A stretch of DNA of 64,000 nt from NCBI GenBank assembly GCA_947460595.1, contig CANHGS010000001.1, positions 124,001-188,000 on the forward strand, read 5' to 3'. A program made the position numbers and the translations under genes. Position 1 is the first letter of the stretch; each line of letters begins with the position of its first letter. Of this stretch, positions 36,483-46,795 are shown piece after piece. The notes below the pieces were generated by a model. That model did not search any database. It was not told where the DNA came from and saw only the letters and a program-made list of their open reading frames with translations. This DNA comes from Bacteroidota bacterium. GTDB lineage: Bacteria; Bacteroidota; Bacteroidia; Chitinophagales; Chitinophagaceae.

Positions 36483-36520
36483 AAAAGCGGAAGAGTAGCC
36501 ATGCTATTCTTCCGCTTTTT
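36483..36520 (+). terminator. Rho-independent terminator after rplS
   Basis: AAAAGCGGAAGAGTAG and CTATTCTTCCGCTTTT form a 16-bp stem (one G-T pair) with a CCATG loop, ending in a T run, 19 bp after the rplS stop. Confidence 0.95.
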
Positions 36521-36552
36521 CGTTAAAACTTCTCAAGCTTAGGCAGATTTAA

Positions 36553-36582
36553 TTGCTCAGCATTTCTTTTGCCTTAACTTTG
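36553..36582 (+). promoter_or_regulatory. Complete Bacteroidota promoter for tatA
   Basis: TTG (36553-36555), 19 bp spacer, then TAACTTTG (36575-36582) gives a perfect -33/-7 pair. The tatA ATG lies 20 bp downstream. This is the cleanest promoter in the window. Confidence 0.7.
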
Positions 36583-36602
36583 ACCACCTCAAATCAATTT
36601 TT

Positions 36603-36800
36603 ATGGGAAATTTAGGATTTCAAGAAATTTTACTCATCGCTGTTGTGGTGTTGGTTTTGTTTGGTGGTCGTAAGATCCCCGAGTTCATGAGAGGCCTTGG
36701 AAAAGGTATTCGTGAATTTAACGATGCCAAAAACAACGTGAAGAAAGAACTGGAAGAAGGTATGAAGGAAAAGGATAGTACTCCTACTACTCAGCCTTAA
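36603..36800 (+). CDS. tatA: Twin-arginine translocase TatA/TatE
   Basis: TatA forms the protein-conducting part of the Tat system for folded proteins. The 65-residue protein has the typical short periplasmic start and membrane helix ([19 protein letters not shown], residues 3-21), the hinge [19 protein letters not shown] amphipathic helix (residues 20-40) and a charged cytoplasmic tail. tatC is not in the window. It starts 20 bp after its promoter and ends 27 bp before gatA. Confidence 0.94.
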   Translation: MGNLGFQEILLIAVVVLVLFGGRKIPEFMRGLGKGIREFNDAKNNVKKELEEGMKEKDSTPTTQP

Positions 36801-36827
36801 TTGCTACTATTAAAATTCCTCTAGCCT

Positions 36828-38279
36828 TTGTTTAGCTATAGCTCCATCAAAGACTATCACAATGCATTACAGAACGGCCAAACCACCTGTGTGGAGGCCG
36901 TTCGTTATTATATTGATGCCATTGCTGCAAGACCGGGATTGAATGCCTATTTAGAAGTTTTTGCACAAGAAGCTTTGGCAAAAGCGGCTCATTTAGATGC
37001 ACATCGCGCCAAGGGCGCAGCCATGGGTAAAATGCATGGGGTGGTAGTTGGTATCAAAGATGTCATTTGTTATAAGGGTCACGCAGTTAGCGCAGGGTCC
37101 AAGATTTTAGAAAATTTTACTAGTGTTTATAACGCCACAGCAGTTGAAAAGCTGTTGGACCAAGAAGCCATTATTATTGGGAGGCAGAATTGCGATGAGT
37201 TTGCCATGGGCAGCTCTAGTGAAAATTCGGCCTTTGGTCCAGTAAAAAATGCATTGGATGAATCCCGTGTTCCAGGTGGTTCTTCAGGTGGTTCTGCCGT
37301 AAGTGTGCAGGCGTGTTTATGCATGGTGAGTTTGGGTTCAGATACCGGTGGATCAGTGAGACAGCCCGCAGATTTTTGTGGTGTGGTGGGGCTCAAACCC
37401 AGTTATGGACGCATTTCTAGGTATGGTTTAATAGCATATGCGTCTTCTTTTGATCAAATAGGTATTTTTGCCCAAACGGTTGATGACGCAGCGCTAGTGC
37501 TGGAAGTGATTTCAGGTAAAGACAATTTTGACAGTACGGTTTCTCAGCAGGATGTTCCAGCTTTTGGGGCCATCTCTCAAGTACCACCCAAAACTTATAA
37601 AATTGCCTATTTTAAACAGGCTTTAGAACATCCCGGCTTGGACCCCGAAATTAGAATAGCTATTGAGGCATTGATGGAGCAATTGCGCAGTCAGGGAATG
37701 CAGGTTGATCCAGTAGCATTCAATTTACTTGACCAAGTAGTACCCACTTATTATGTGTTAACTACTGCCGAAGCTTCCAGTAATCTCTCTAGGTTTGATG
37801 GGGTGCGATATGGTCATAGAACCAGTATCCAACAGGTAGACCTGAACCAATTATACAAAGCATCTAGGACCGAGGGTTTTGGCAAAGAGGTACAAAGAAG
37901 AATTTTACTGGGTACATTTGTACTTAGTTCTGGCTATTTTGATGCTTATTTTACTAAGGCTCAGCAAGTCAGACGCATACTTTTGAATAAGGCAAACGAG
38001 GTATTTGCGGATTATGATTTGCTCATTTCTCCTACTGTTCCGGCCCCGGCCTTCAAATTGGGTGAGAAGTCTGAGGACCAGGTAGCTATGTTTTTGGCGG
38101 ATATTTATACAGTTTTTGCCAATTTGGTGGGCATTCCGGCCATTTCTATTCCCCTTTTCCAACATTCTAATGGTATGCCCTTTGGATTGCAGCTGATGAG
38201 TAGCCATTTTAAAGAAACCGATTTACTGCAATTTTCCGCCCAATTAATGGCGGCCAAGCCTTCACAAACTGTTAAGTAA
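36828..38279 (+). CDS. gatA: Asp/Glu-tRNA amidotransferase subunit A
   Basis: GatA is the amidase that releases ammonia from glutamine for conversion of Glu-tRNA(Gln) or Asp-tRNA(Asn). The start is taken as TTG at 36828 because no ATG fits and the N-terminal FSYSSIKDYHNALQNGQTTC is conserved. The 483-residue protein carries the amidase signature: K in VVVGIKDVI (catalytic Lys), GSSSENSAFGPVKNALDESR, the cis-Ser region VPGGSSGGSAVSVQA and the nucleophile Ser in SDTGGSVRQPADFCGVVGLK. gatB and gatC are not nearby. It is in the same direction as tatA, 27 bp away. Confidence 0.95.
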   Translation: MFSYSSIKDYHNALQNGQTTCVEAVRYYIDAIAARPGLNAYLEVFAQEALAKAAHLDAHRAKGAAMGKMHGVVVGIKDVICYKGHAVSAGSKILENFTSVYNATAVEKLLDQEAIIIGRQNCDEFAMGSSSENSAFGPVKNALDESRVPGGSSGGSAVSVQACLCMVSLGSDTGGSVRQPADFCGVVGLKPSYGRISRYGLIAYASSFDQIGIFAQTVDDAALVLEVISGKDNFDSTVSQQDVPAFGAISQVPPKTYKIAYFKQALEHPGLDPEIRIAIEALMEQLRSQGMQVDPVAFNLLDQVVPTYYVLTTAEASSNLSRFDGVRYGHRTSIQQVDLNQLYKASRTEGFGKEVQRRILLGTFVLSSGYFDAYFTKAQQVRRILLNKANEVFADYDLLISPTVPAPAFKLGEKSEDQVAMFLADIYTVFANLVGIPAISIPLFQHSNGMPFGLQLMSSHFKETDLLQFSAQLMAAKPSQTVK

Positions 38280-38319
38280 TTAAAGTTTAAATTTGCGGTT
38301 CATCAATTTGGTCCCATTC

Positions 38320-39393
38320 ATGAAATGGTATGGTATTTCTTTACAAAACCGCATCTCCCTTACCCGCGCTTGGCTGGTAGGATTTGCCTGTTTGGCAGGA
38401 ACCATTGGTACCCTTTCTTTTAGAACGGATTTTAGTTTTAAAGACCAACAAATAACGGATAGCACCCAGGACAAATACGGGTTTAAGTCTTTATTCAAGA
38501 CCAATCAGTTCAATGCCAACAAACCCTATATTGACCAACTGAATCCAAGGGCAGTGTCTTTTGTTCAGGAATATATTCGCAAACAGGGTAAGGAATTACA
38601 ACGTATGAAAGGTTGGGGTAAGCCCTATTTTGACCTGTATGACAATGTCTTAACCACCTATGGGATTCCCAAAGAAATGAAATACCTCAGCGTGATTGAA
38701 AGTCATTTACAAGCTGGATTGGTTTCTTGGGCTGGAGCAGTTGGGCCTTGGCAAATCATGGACTATGAAGCAAAGCGTTTTGGTTTGCGCGTTGGTGGGA
38801 TGGGCGATGAGCGCATGGACTTTTACAAAAGCACCCATGTGGCGGCCAAACTCATGAAAGAATTGTATGCAGAATTTGGTGACTGGCTCTTGGTGGTGGC
38901 CGCCTATAATGGTGGTGCTGGAAGGGTGCGTCAGTGTATTAGAAAAGCCAATAGCAGGGATTTCTGGGATCTACAATATTACCTACCAGAAGAAACTCGT
39001 AACCACGTAAAAAAATTCATTGGCACCCATTATGCCATGGAAGGTGGGGGGGGATGGACCACACTTACAGCAGAAGAAACTACACAGGTAAAAGCTTCCA
39101 TGGTTAAAAATAACAACCAAGTGCCTTTGAATGAAGTAGAACAGGCCAATACTTCTTTGATAGAACTCAGTGGCAGATATCATTCCATGGTAGTTGCCAA
39201 CGGATTGGTCATGGATATTGGCCAGTTCAATAGGTTGAACCCCGGTTTTGATAAGGCGTTGGCCGAGGGTAGAAAATACAGCATGCGCTTGCCAAAAGAC
39301 AAGATTCCGGTTTTTGAAGCCAGAAAACAACAGTTATTGATGGAGTCTTTTCGTTTATTGATTGAGGGAACAGCTGCCACACCCAATGGCTAA
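38320..39393 (+). CDS. Lytic transglycosylase (MltD-like)
   Basis: Lytic transglycosylases cleave peptidoglycan with formation of 1,6-anhydro ends. The ATG at 38320 gives 357 residues with a signal-like segment (RAWLVGFACLAGTIGTLSF, residues 14-32). The SLT domain is at about 80-235: GIPKEMKYLSVIESHLQAG (catalytic Glu), SWAGAVGPWQIMDYEAKRFG, DERMDFYKSTHVAAKLMKEL and DWLLVVAAYNGGAGRV. Residues 240-357 hold a region with RLNPGFDKALAEGRKYSMRLP that reads like one degenerate LysM repeat. A TTG start at 38293 is possible but less likely. Its stop overlaps the convergent pabB stop by 4 bp. Confidence 0.9.
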   Translation: MKWYGISLQNRISLTRAWLVGFACLAGTIGTLSFRTDFSFKDQQITDSTQDKYGFKSLFKTNQFNANKPYIDQLNPRAVSFVQEYIRKQGKELQRMKGWGKPYFDLYDNVLTTYGIPKEMKYLSVIESHLQAGLVSWAGAVGPWQIMDYEAKRFGLRVGGMGDERMDFYKSTHVAAKLMKELYAEFGDWLLVVAAYNGGAGRVRQCIRKANSRDFWDLQYYLPEETRNHVKKFIGTHYAMEGGGGWTTLTAEETTQVKASMVKNNNQVPLNEVEQANTSLIELSGRYHSMVVANGLVMDIGQFNRLNPGFDKALAEGRKYSMRLPKDKIPVFEARKQQLLMESFRLLIEGTAATPNG

Positions 39394-40682
39394 CCCAAGA
39401 CCTGCATAATGGCTCCAGCTTTGGCCAAACACTCTTCGTATTCCTTTTCTGCATCACTATAAAAAGTAATCCCTCCCCCAACTTGGTAACTCAGGTATTT
39501 TGTTTCTTGGTTATAGAGAATACTTCTGATAACTACATTAAAATCAAAATCTCCATTGGGTTCAATATAACCTACTGCTCCTGAATACAAACCTCTTCTA
39601 CTTTCTTCGTACTGTTCAATCAATTGCATCACTTTGAACTTGGGTGCACCTGTCATGCTCCCCATGGGAAAACTGGCATTCAGGATGGCACAAAGATCCA
39701 TTCCGGCTGCTGGTTCACCAACAATAGTGGACACCATTTGGTGCACTTGTGGAAAGCGATAAATACCAAATAGTTCCTCCACTTTTACGCTACCTGGTTT
39801 GCATACTCGGCTTAGGTCATTACGCACTAGGTCTACTACCATCACGTTCTCGCTTTGGTCTTTGACACTACCTCGTAACTGGTCTTCTAAGAATTGGTCC
39901 TGTTCAGGATTTTCAAGGTCTCTTTTCAGGGTTCCCTTAATGGGTTGAGAAATTAGACGATTGTTTTTTTGCTGCAAATACCTTTCTGGGCTTGCGCAGA
40001 GTAGAAAATGTTGGTTCCATTTATAAAAACAAGCAAAGGGATTGGGTGATACTTGGTTGAGTGCAAAATAAACTGCAATGGGATCAATACTTGCTTCTTG
40101 TGCAAAAAACTCTTGGCAAAAATTGAGTTCATAACAGTCCCCTTTTCTAATATGTTCCTGGATGCTGCGAATCTTTATTAAGTATTGCTCTTTTGACATA
40201 CGAGCTTGCATTTGCACAGGATTCCGATGAACCAATGATTGGATCATTAATGGATCAATACTTGAGATTGATTCAAAGACTTCTTGCGCAGCCAATGTTT
40301 GAGAATTAATTTCAAGGATATTTCCTTTTAGCTCAAGTACCGTGTCTGGTTCAAAAAAATAGAGCTCTGGGAATCCTACTAGGTTTTCGTGGGTTGATAC
40401 AATACCCGCAATGCTTTCTTTTAGGTCATAGGAAAGATGCCCAAAAACCCTTTTTGTTTTGCCTTTTATCCATTGGCTCAATTGCTGCAAATGTTGATCC
40501 GTGGGCAAACATGCATCTACAGCATCAACGGCCATTACACAATCAATGTTTTGATGCGGGGAATGGTATTGATGGTTATCCAATAAAGCACAAATGTTGA
40601 ACTGGTTGGCCCAGATCAACATTTGTATTTTAAATTTTTCAGGTTGGGGGATAGTATGTTGGCTGCTATATTTAGGCAGCAT
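39390..40682 (-). CDS. pabB: Aminodeoxychorismate synthase component I
   Basis: PabB converts chorismate to 4-amino-4-deoxychorismate for folate synthesis. The 430-residue protein is a chorismate-binding enzyme: YFALNQVSPNPFACFYKW, the PIKGT motif (lysine version, typical of PabB; TrpE has PIAGT), DLVRNDLSRVCKPGSVKVEE, PQVHQMVSTIVGE, SMTGAPKFKVMQLI and the terminal GGGITFYSDAEKEYEE. The first 40 residues are less conserved, so an internal start (for example residue 21) is possible. No pabA or pabC is adjacent. It converges with the transglycosylase gene. Confidence 0.9.
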   Translation of the reverse strand: MLPKYSSQHTIPQPEKFKIQMLIWANQFNICALLDNHQYHSPHQNIDCVMAVDAVDACLPTDQHLQQLSQWIKGKTKRVFGHLSYDLKESIAGIVSTHENLVGFPELYFFEPDTVLELKGNILEINSQTLAAQEVFESISSIDPLMIQSLVHRNPVQMQARMSKEQYLIKIRSIQEHIRKGDCYELNFCQEFFAQEASIDPIAVYFALNQVSPNPFACFYKWNQHFLLCASPERYLQQKNNRLISQPIKGTLKRDLENPEQDQFLEDQLRGSVKDQSENVMVVDLVRNDLSRVCKPGSVKVEELFGIYRFPQVHQMVSTIVGEPAAGMDLCAILNASFPMGSMTGAPKFKVMQLIEQYEESRRGLYSGAVGYIEPNGDFDFNVVIRSILYNQETKYLSYQVGGGITFYSDAEKEYEECLAKAGAIMQVLG

Positions 40683-40690
40683 GAGCGTGA

Positions 40691-41131
40691 TTAATAATCA
40701 TCGTCATCATCATCAAATCCATTGTCCTTATCATTGAATAAGTCAAACTCTTTGAAATCTTCATCCAATTTGAAATCATCATCTTCATCAGCTTTTTTCT
40801 TACCGCCTGCAGGTGATTTCTTGGCAGCTCCTTTACTTTTGGGAATGTCAAATTCGTCAAAATCAGGATCCCAATCGTCTTCCTCTTCTGATTTTTCCCA
40901 ATCGTCATCTACCTCGTCCGCTTCGTCGTCATCATCGTCTTTAGACTTTTTGGAACTTGATTTAGACGCAGATTTTTTTATCGGAGTATCCCGTTCTTCA
41001 TCGTCGTCTAAATCATCGTCATCATCCTCCAATTGCTTTTTGCTTTTTGGAGAAGGCTTTGCCGCATCGCTTTTAGCGGGGGTCTTTTTGGGTGAAGAGG
41101 ATTTGCTATCCTTATCAGATTTCGCTGCCAT
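40691..41131 (-). CDS. Highly acidic, probably disordered protein
   Basis: The 146-residue protein has a lysine/serine/proline-rich start (AAKSDKDSKSSSPKKTPAKS, residues 2-21) followed by many Asp/Glu runs (DDDDDLDDDEERD; DDDDDEADEVDDDWEKSEEE) and an all-Asp C-terminus. No domain is recognisable and it is likely unfolded alone. Codon phase is believable since a TATTTTTG promoter element lies at 41180-41187 on its strand, about 50 bp upstream, and both an ATG and stop frame the low-complexity reading. It stands between purA and pabB, 8 bp from pabB, so may be cotranscribed with pabB. Such basic-then-acidic tails are found in chaperone-like or nucleic-acid-binding proteins, but no role is assigned. 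Confidence 0.65.
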   Translation of the reverse strand: MAAKSDKDSKSSSPKKTPAKSDAAKPSPKSKKQLEDDDDDLDDDEERDTPIKKSASKSSSKKSKDDDDDEADEVDDDWEKSEEEDDWDPDFDEFDIPKSKGAAKKSPAGGKKKADEDDDFKLDEDFKEFDLFNDKDNGFDDDDDDY

Positions 41132-41218
41132 ATTCTAATAAGATTATTGCGTAAAATTTCATTTCAAAATTGTATTCACCAAAAATATTTTCCATTTTTT
41201 TCTGAAATGGGAAATATT

Positions 41219-42496
<1,278 letters not shown>

Positions 42497-42503
42497 TCAG
42501 GGA

Positions 42504-42511
42504 CAAAAATA
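42504..42511 (-). promoter_or_regulatory. -7 element for purA
   Basis: Read on the minus strand this is TATTTTTG (TAnnTTTG), 22 bp before the purA ATG. A TTG lies 23 bp further upstream, slightly farther than the usual spacing. Confidence 0.45.
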
Positions 42512-42586
42512 AGCCTTGACCATCAGTAAAAATGCAATGATTTGATTTTATTGTATTGTTTTTTCAAGTAAATCTGCAAACCCTTG

Positions 42587-44224
42587 CTAGGTAAGGGTTT
42601 CGGTATCAAAACGATCAACTGTTTGAATTCCCTGCAGTACGCTAAGTTTGGCCACCAATTCTTCCAATTCCTCCTTATCGTGTACAAAAACTTTAATGGT
42701 TCCCTTAAATATCCCTTCGGCTGACTCAATGGTTAGGGCGGCAATATTTACCCGCATATCACCGCTAATGACATTGGTGATCTTATTGATAATCCCTACG
42801 TCGTCAATTCCAATGATTTTCAAACCGGTTAAGAAAGAAATTTCTTTGTTCTTGGCCCACTTGGTTTTTACTACCCTATGACCATAATTGGCCATGAGCT
42901 GGGTGGCATTGGGACAATTGGTTCGGTGAATGATTAATCCTTTTCCCGTACTTACAAAACCAAATACGTCATCTCCCGGAATGGGGTTGCAGCATTTTGC
43001 TAGGGTATATACTATTCGGTCACTGCTCTCTCCAAAAATGATGAGCTCTGAGTCTTTTTTGTTATAATTTTTGTGTTGTCGGTGGTCTGTAGGTATATCC
43101 TGTACTACGGGTTTTGGTTTAGGATGTTCCAATTTGTCTCCCAACAAATGAAAGTCTTTTAATTCACGTAGATCAATAGACTTAGTGGCAATTTTATACA
43201 ATAGGTCTAGGGAAGAAGGTACTTTGTAAAAATGCACCAACTCGTCAATATTGTGTTGGTGATAAGCCGCACCCATGCCTTCTAACTTTCGCTGCAAAGT
43301 ATATTTTCCGTCCTCTGCAATTTTGCGCTTTTCTTCACGCAAAGCGTCTTTGATCTTGTTCTTGGCCTTTGCGGTAACCACAATTCCCAACCAGTCTTCC
43401 GATGGTTTTTGTTTGCTACTAGTGATGATTTCAATCTGGTCTCCACTGCGCAATTTGTGGCTAATGGGAACTAGTTTGTGGTGTACTTTGGCACCAATAC
43501 ATTTGGTTCCAATGGCCGAGTGAATAGAGAAGGCAAAATCCAATGCCGTACTGCCTACTGGAAGCATTTTTACATCGCCCTTGGGCGTATACACGTATAT
43601 CTCTTCTGCCAAAAAGGAAGTCTTAAAATCTTGTAGAAAATCTACCGTATCAGTATCAGGCGTACTTAATACTTCTCTGATCTGTCCAAACCATTTGTCA
43701 AAACGGTCTTCATCGCCACCGCCCTCTTTATATTTGTAATGCGCGGCCAAACCTTTTTCTGCAATTTCATTCATCCGCTTGGTGCGTATCTGTACTTCTA
43801 CCCATTTACCTTGAGGCCCCATCACCGTTGTGTGTAAAGCCTCGTAGCCATTGCTCTTGGGGTTGCTCAACCAATCGCGCAAGCGTTCTGGTGAGGGGTT
43901 GTATTCATCTGTAATTAAAGAATACACTTTCCAACAATCTTCCTTTTCTTTTTCGGGTGTAGAATTTAGAATGACACGTATAGCAAATAGGTCATAGACT
44001 TCTTCAAAACTCACCGATTTTTTCTTGATCTTACTCCAAATACTATGAATGCTTTTTGGTCTTCCGTAAATTTCAAAATTGAAACTACCCGCTTCTAATT
44101 TTTCTTTTAAGGGGCGGATAAATTCATTGATATAACGGCTTCTTTCACGTTTGGTTTCTGACAATTTTTTGGCAATATCTCTATAAGCTTCTGGCTCCAT
44201 GTACTTCATAGACAGGTCTTCCAT
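42587..44224 (-). pseudogene. Rel/SpoT (p)ppGpp synthetase half, separated by a 1-base frameshift
   Basis: This 545-residue frame is the C-terminal two-thirds of a long RelA/SpoT homologue. It contains the synthetase domain (YGRPKSIHSIWSKIKKK, EVYDLFAIRVILN, EVQIRTKRMNEIAEKGLAAH), the TGS domain (VYTPKGDVKMLPVGSTALDFA), a CC/helical region and an ACT domain (LKIIGIDDVGIINKITNVIS). The matching hydrolase half is in the next frame upstream and overlaps by 19 bp. Intact relatives read TELEDLSMKY at the junction; here one T is missing, giving TEWKTCL-stop in the first frame. The ATG at 44224 is created by that junction and could restart translation, so both halves may still be made. It could also be a sequencing error. 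Confidence 0.85.
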
Positions 44225-44850
44225 TCTGTCTTAATGCTATACAATCCCATGCGATGTGCCAGTGGTGCATATACCCAAACAGTTTCAGAGGCAATCTTGA
44301 GTTGCTTCTCGCGCTTCATGCTGTCTAGGGTACGCATATTATGCAAGCGGTCTGCTAGCTTTATCAGGATTACCCTTGGGTCATCTGTCAGGGTCAATAA
44401 AATTTTCTTAAAGTTCTCTGCCTGTTGACTGGTATTGGTATCAATGACATTGGAAATCTTAGTAAGCCCGTCTACAATTTTGGCAATCTCAGAACCAAAT
44501 TCGCGTTCTACGTCTTCAAGGGTAATATCGGTATCTTCTACCGTATCATGTAACAGTGCACAAATGGTACTACGCACCCCTAAGCCAATTTCTTCTACGC
44601 AAATCATGGCTACTTCTAGTGGGTGTATGATATAGGGCTCACCACTTTTTCTACGCATGGATTTATGTGCTTCAACCGCCATTTCAAAAGCCGTACGCAC
44701 CAATTCCTTGTCTCTCCTTTTTAGTTTGGGTCTAAGACAGCGCAAAAGGGCGCGATAATGCCGGAGGATCTCATTTTTCTCCTGTTCCGCGTTCAGATTA
44801 TATTTGGGAAGCGCCGCTTCTACCTGTTGTTTGTCCAATGCTTGCTCCAT
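44206..44850 (-). pseudogene. Rel/SpoT hydrolase (HD) half, frameshifted at its 3' end
   Basis: This frame gives 214 residues from the ATG at 44850 (MEQALDKQQVEAALPKYNLN). It contains the (p)ppGpp hydrolase HD domain: ALLRCLRPKLKRRDKELVRT, KSMRRKSGEPYIIHPLEVAM, ICALLHDTVEDTDIT (HDxxED), REFGSEIAKIVDGLTKI and LIKLADRLHNMRTL. It ends prematurely at YSIKTEWKTCL because of a missing T, and the protein continues in the next frame as the synthetase half. The hydrolase domain itself is complete. A 42-bp spacer separates this start from that of the divergent ABC exporter, so the promoters face each other. Confidence 0.85.
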
Positions 44851-44857
44851 CACTCTA

Positions 44858-44884
44858 CGAATATAAACAATGTTGTTACATTTG
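44858..44884. promoter_or_regulatory. Back-to-back promoter elements, rel and ABC exporter
   Basis: On the plus strand TACATTTG (44877-44884) matches TAnnTTTG and ends 8 bp before the ABC exporter ATG. On the minus strand TATATTCG (44865-44858) is one base off the consensus and ends 7 bp before the rel ATG at 44850. Both transcripts would have almost no leader. Confidence 0.4.
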
Positions 44885-44892
44885 TGGTTCAC

Positions 44893-46710
44893 ATGCAACC
44901 TACCCCACAGAAGAAAGTATTTGATTTTTCCCTTTTCAAGAGGATATTCCTTTTTGTAAAACCCTATTCGGGATTTTTCTACGGTAGTATTCTGCTGGCA
45001 ATAGTCATGGCCCTATTTGCACCGGTAAGACCCTATCTCATTCAATTAACCATTGATAGTGCCACTGGAAAGTCTTTACACTTACCCGCTTGGGTAAAAT
45101 GGGTGCTTTTTGGAAGAGATTTAAGTGATATAAGCAGGTTTATTATTGCCGTTACCTTATTTCAAGTCTTTTTTCTCTTGGTGGAGTCTGCGGTGAGATT
45201 CTTGTTCAGCTTTGTCACGGCTTGGATGGGACAGATGGTAGTGAAAGATTTGCGGGTGACGGTTTATGAGAAAATTGTGGGTCTTAATCTTAGCCAATTT
45301 GATAAGACACCTATTGGCACCCTTACCACCCGCACCATTAATGATATTGAAAGTATTAATGATATTTTTTCTGATGGACTAATTCCCATTATTGCGGATT
45401 TACTCACCATTGTCATTACCCTGGCCACCATGTTTTGGATGGACTGGCGGCTGACACTGATTAGTTTGATACCCTTTCCGCTCATGATTGTAGCTACTTA
45501 TTATTTTAAGGAGTCCGTAAACAAGAGCTTTATCAGGGTTAGAAATGCCGTTGCAGCCCTGAATGCTTTTGTGCAGGAACATATTACGGGCATGCAAGTG
45601 GTTCAGGCTTTTGCATCGGAAGAAAGGGAATTTCAGAAGTTTAAAAAAATCAATACTGAGCACAGAAATGCCAATATCAACGCCATTTTTGCCTATTCTG
45701 TATTTTTTCCCATTGTGGAAGTGGTGTTAGCCGTGAGTATGGGTCTCTTGGTTTGGTGGATTGCCGGTCAGGCCTTGGACGCGGGGCTTTTGGTGGCATT
45801 TATCCTCTACTTGAACCAGATTTTTAGACCCTTGAGGGTAATTGCAGATAAGTTTAATGTGCTCCAAATGGGCATGATTGCCGCGGAAAGGGTATTCAAA
45901 GTATTGGACAATTCTGATTTTACAGCTCCTTCTGCCCCTGATGCGGTGAAAAAAGCCCATATGGATGGTGCTATAGACTTTTGCCGCGTGAGTTTTGCCT
46001 ATAATGAACCCAATTATGTTTTAAACGATATCAGCTTTTCAGTTAAAGCTGGTGAAACCGTGGCCCTGGTGGGGCATACCGGTAGTGGTAAAACCAGTAT
46101 CATCTCCTTATTAAATAGGTTGTACCAAATTCAAAAGGGTAGCATTGAAATTGATGGAATCCGTATTGAAGACTATGATTTGGATAATCTACGCCAGCAT
46201 ATTGGGGTGGTTTTGCAAGACGTATTCTTATTTAGCGGTTCTGTCATGGACAATATTACCTTAAGAAATCCGGCTATAACTAAGGAGCAGGTGGAATCTG
46301 CCGCCAAAATGATTGGGGTGCATGATTTTATCATGCGTTTACCAGGGGGATATGATTACCATGTAATGGAAAGAGGCAGTACCCTAAGTTTAGGTCAGCG
46401 CCAATTGTTGTCTTTTATTCGTGCCTTATTATATCAACCCGCCATCCTAATCCTGGACGAAGCCACTTCTTCCATTGACACGGAGAGTGAGCAAATGATA
46501 GAAAAAGCCATTGACACCCTTATTTCTGGTAGAACATCTATTGTTATTGCCCACAGACTTTCTACTATTAGAAAAGCCAGTAAAATTATTGTGTTGGATA
46601 AGGGACAAATCATAGAAATGGGCAACCACGAGGAATTATTGGCCTTAGGGGGGCATTATGCCAAGCTGCACGAGATGCAGTTTGACAAGAAAAAGGGGAT
46701 TCTGGCCTAA
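44893..46710 (+). CDS. MsbA-like ABC exporter, fused permease and ATPase
   Basis: The ATG at 44893 gives a 605-residue exporter half; a longer open frame to 44758 lies inside rel and is not credible. The membrane domain spans about residues 15-320 (six helices, beginning RIFLFVKPYSGFFYGSILLA). The ATPase has Walker A GHTGSGKTS, VLQDVFLFSGSVMDNIT, the signature LSLGQRQ, Walker B ILILDEATSSIDTESE and AHRLSTIRKASK. This closely resembles lipid-flippase-type (MsbA/LmrA) exporters of Bacteroidota. The substrate is not known. It runs toward atpB, whose start is 85 bp downstream. Confidence 0.94.
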   Translation: MQPTPQKKVFDFSLFKRIFLFVKPYSGFFYGSILLAIVMALFAPVRPYLIQLTIDSATGKSLHLPAWVKWVLFGRDLSDISRFIIAVTLFQVFFLLVESAVRFLFSFVTAWMGQMVVKDLRVTVYEKIVGLNLSQFDKTPIGTLTTRTINDIESINDIFSDGLIPIIADLLTIVITLATMFWMDWRLTLISLIPFPLMIVATYYFKESVNKSFIRVRNAVAALNAFVQEHITGMQVVQAFASEEREFQKFKKINTEHRNANINAIFAYSVFFPIVEVVLAVSMGLLVWWIAGQALDAGLLVAFILYLNQIFRPLRVIADKFNVLQMGMIAAERVFKVLDNSDFTAPSAPDAVKKAHMDGAIDFCRVSFAYNEPNYVLNDISFSVKAGETVALVGHTGSGKTSIISLLNRLYQIQKGSIEIDGIRIEDYDLDNLRQHIGVVLQDVFLFSGSVMDNITLRNPAITKEQVESAAKMIGVHDFIMRLPGGYDYHVMERGSTLSLGQRQLLSFIRALLYQPAILILDEATSSIDTESEQMIEKAIDTLISGRTSIVIAHRLSTIRKASKIIVLDKGQIIEMGNHEELLALGGHYAKLHEMQFDKKKGILA

Positions 46711-46767
46711 GACGCAAAAGCTTAATATTTTCTGCTGTTTTGCTGTCATTTTTAGCCGCCTTACCCC

Positions 46768-46775
46768 TATCTTTG
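46768..46775 (+). promoter_or_regulatory. -7 element for the ATP synthase genes
   Basis: TATCTTTG (TAnnTTTG), followed by CCGC, lies 20 bp before the atpB ATG. A TTG at 46740-46742 is 25 bp upstream, farther than usual. Confidence 0.5.
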
Positions 46776-46795
46776 CCGCAAATTTGGAGAGAGTC

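Noticed and set aside
40722..41138. Serine-rich 138-codon plus-strand frame
   Set aside because: It is the antisense of the Asp/Glu-rich minus-strand gene; serine runs arise from complementing GAT/GAA repeats. The minus frame has the promoter element and sensible ends.
42578..42600. 8-bp inverted repeat AAACCCTT / AAGGGTTT at the rel 3' end, considered as terminator
   Set aside because: It includes the stop codon of rel and has no T run after it on the minus strand.
46658..46795. N-terminal extension of atpB
   Set aside because: It overlaps the 3' end of the ABC exporter gene and crosses the TATCTTTG promoter element; the ATG at 46796 gives a normal signal-like start.
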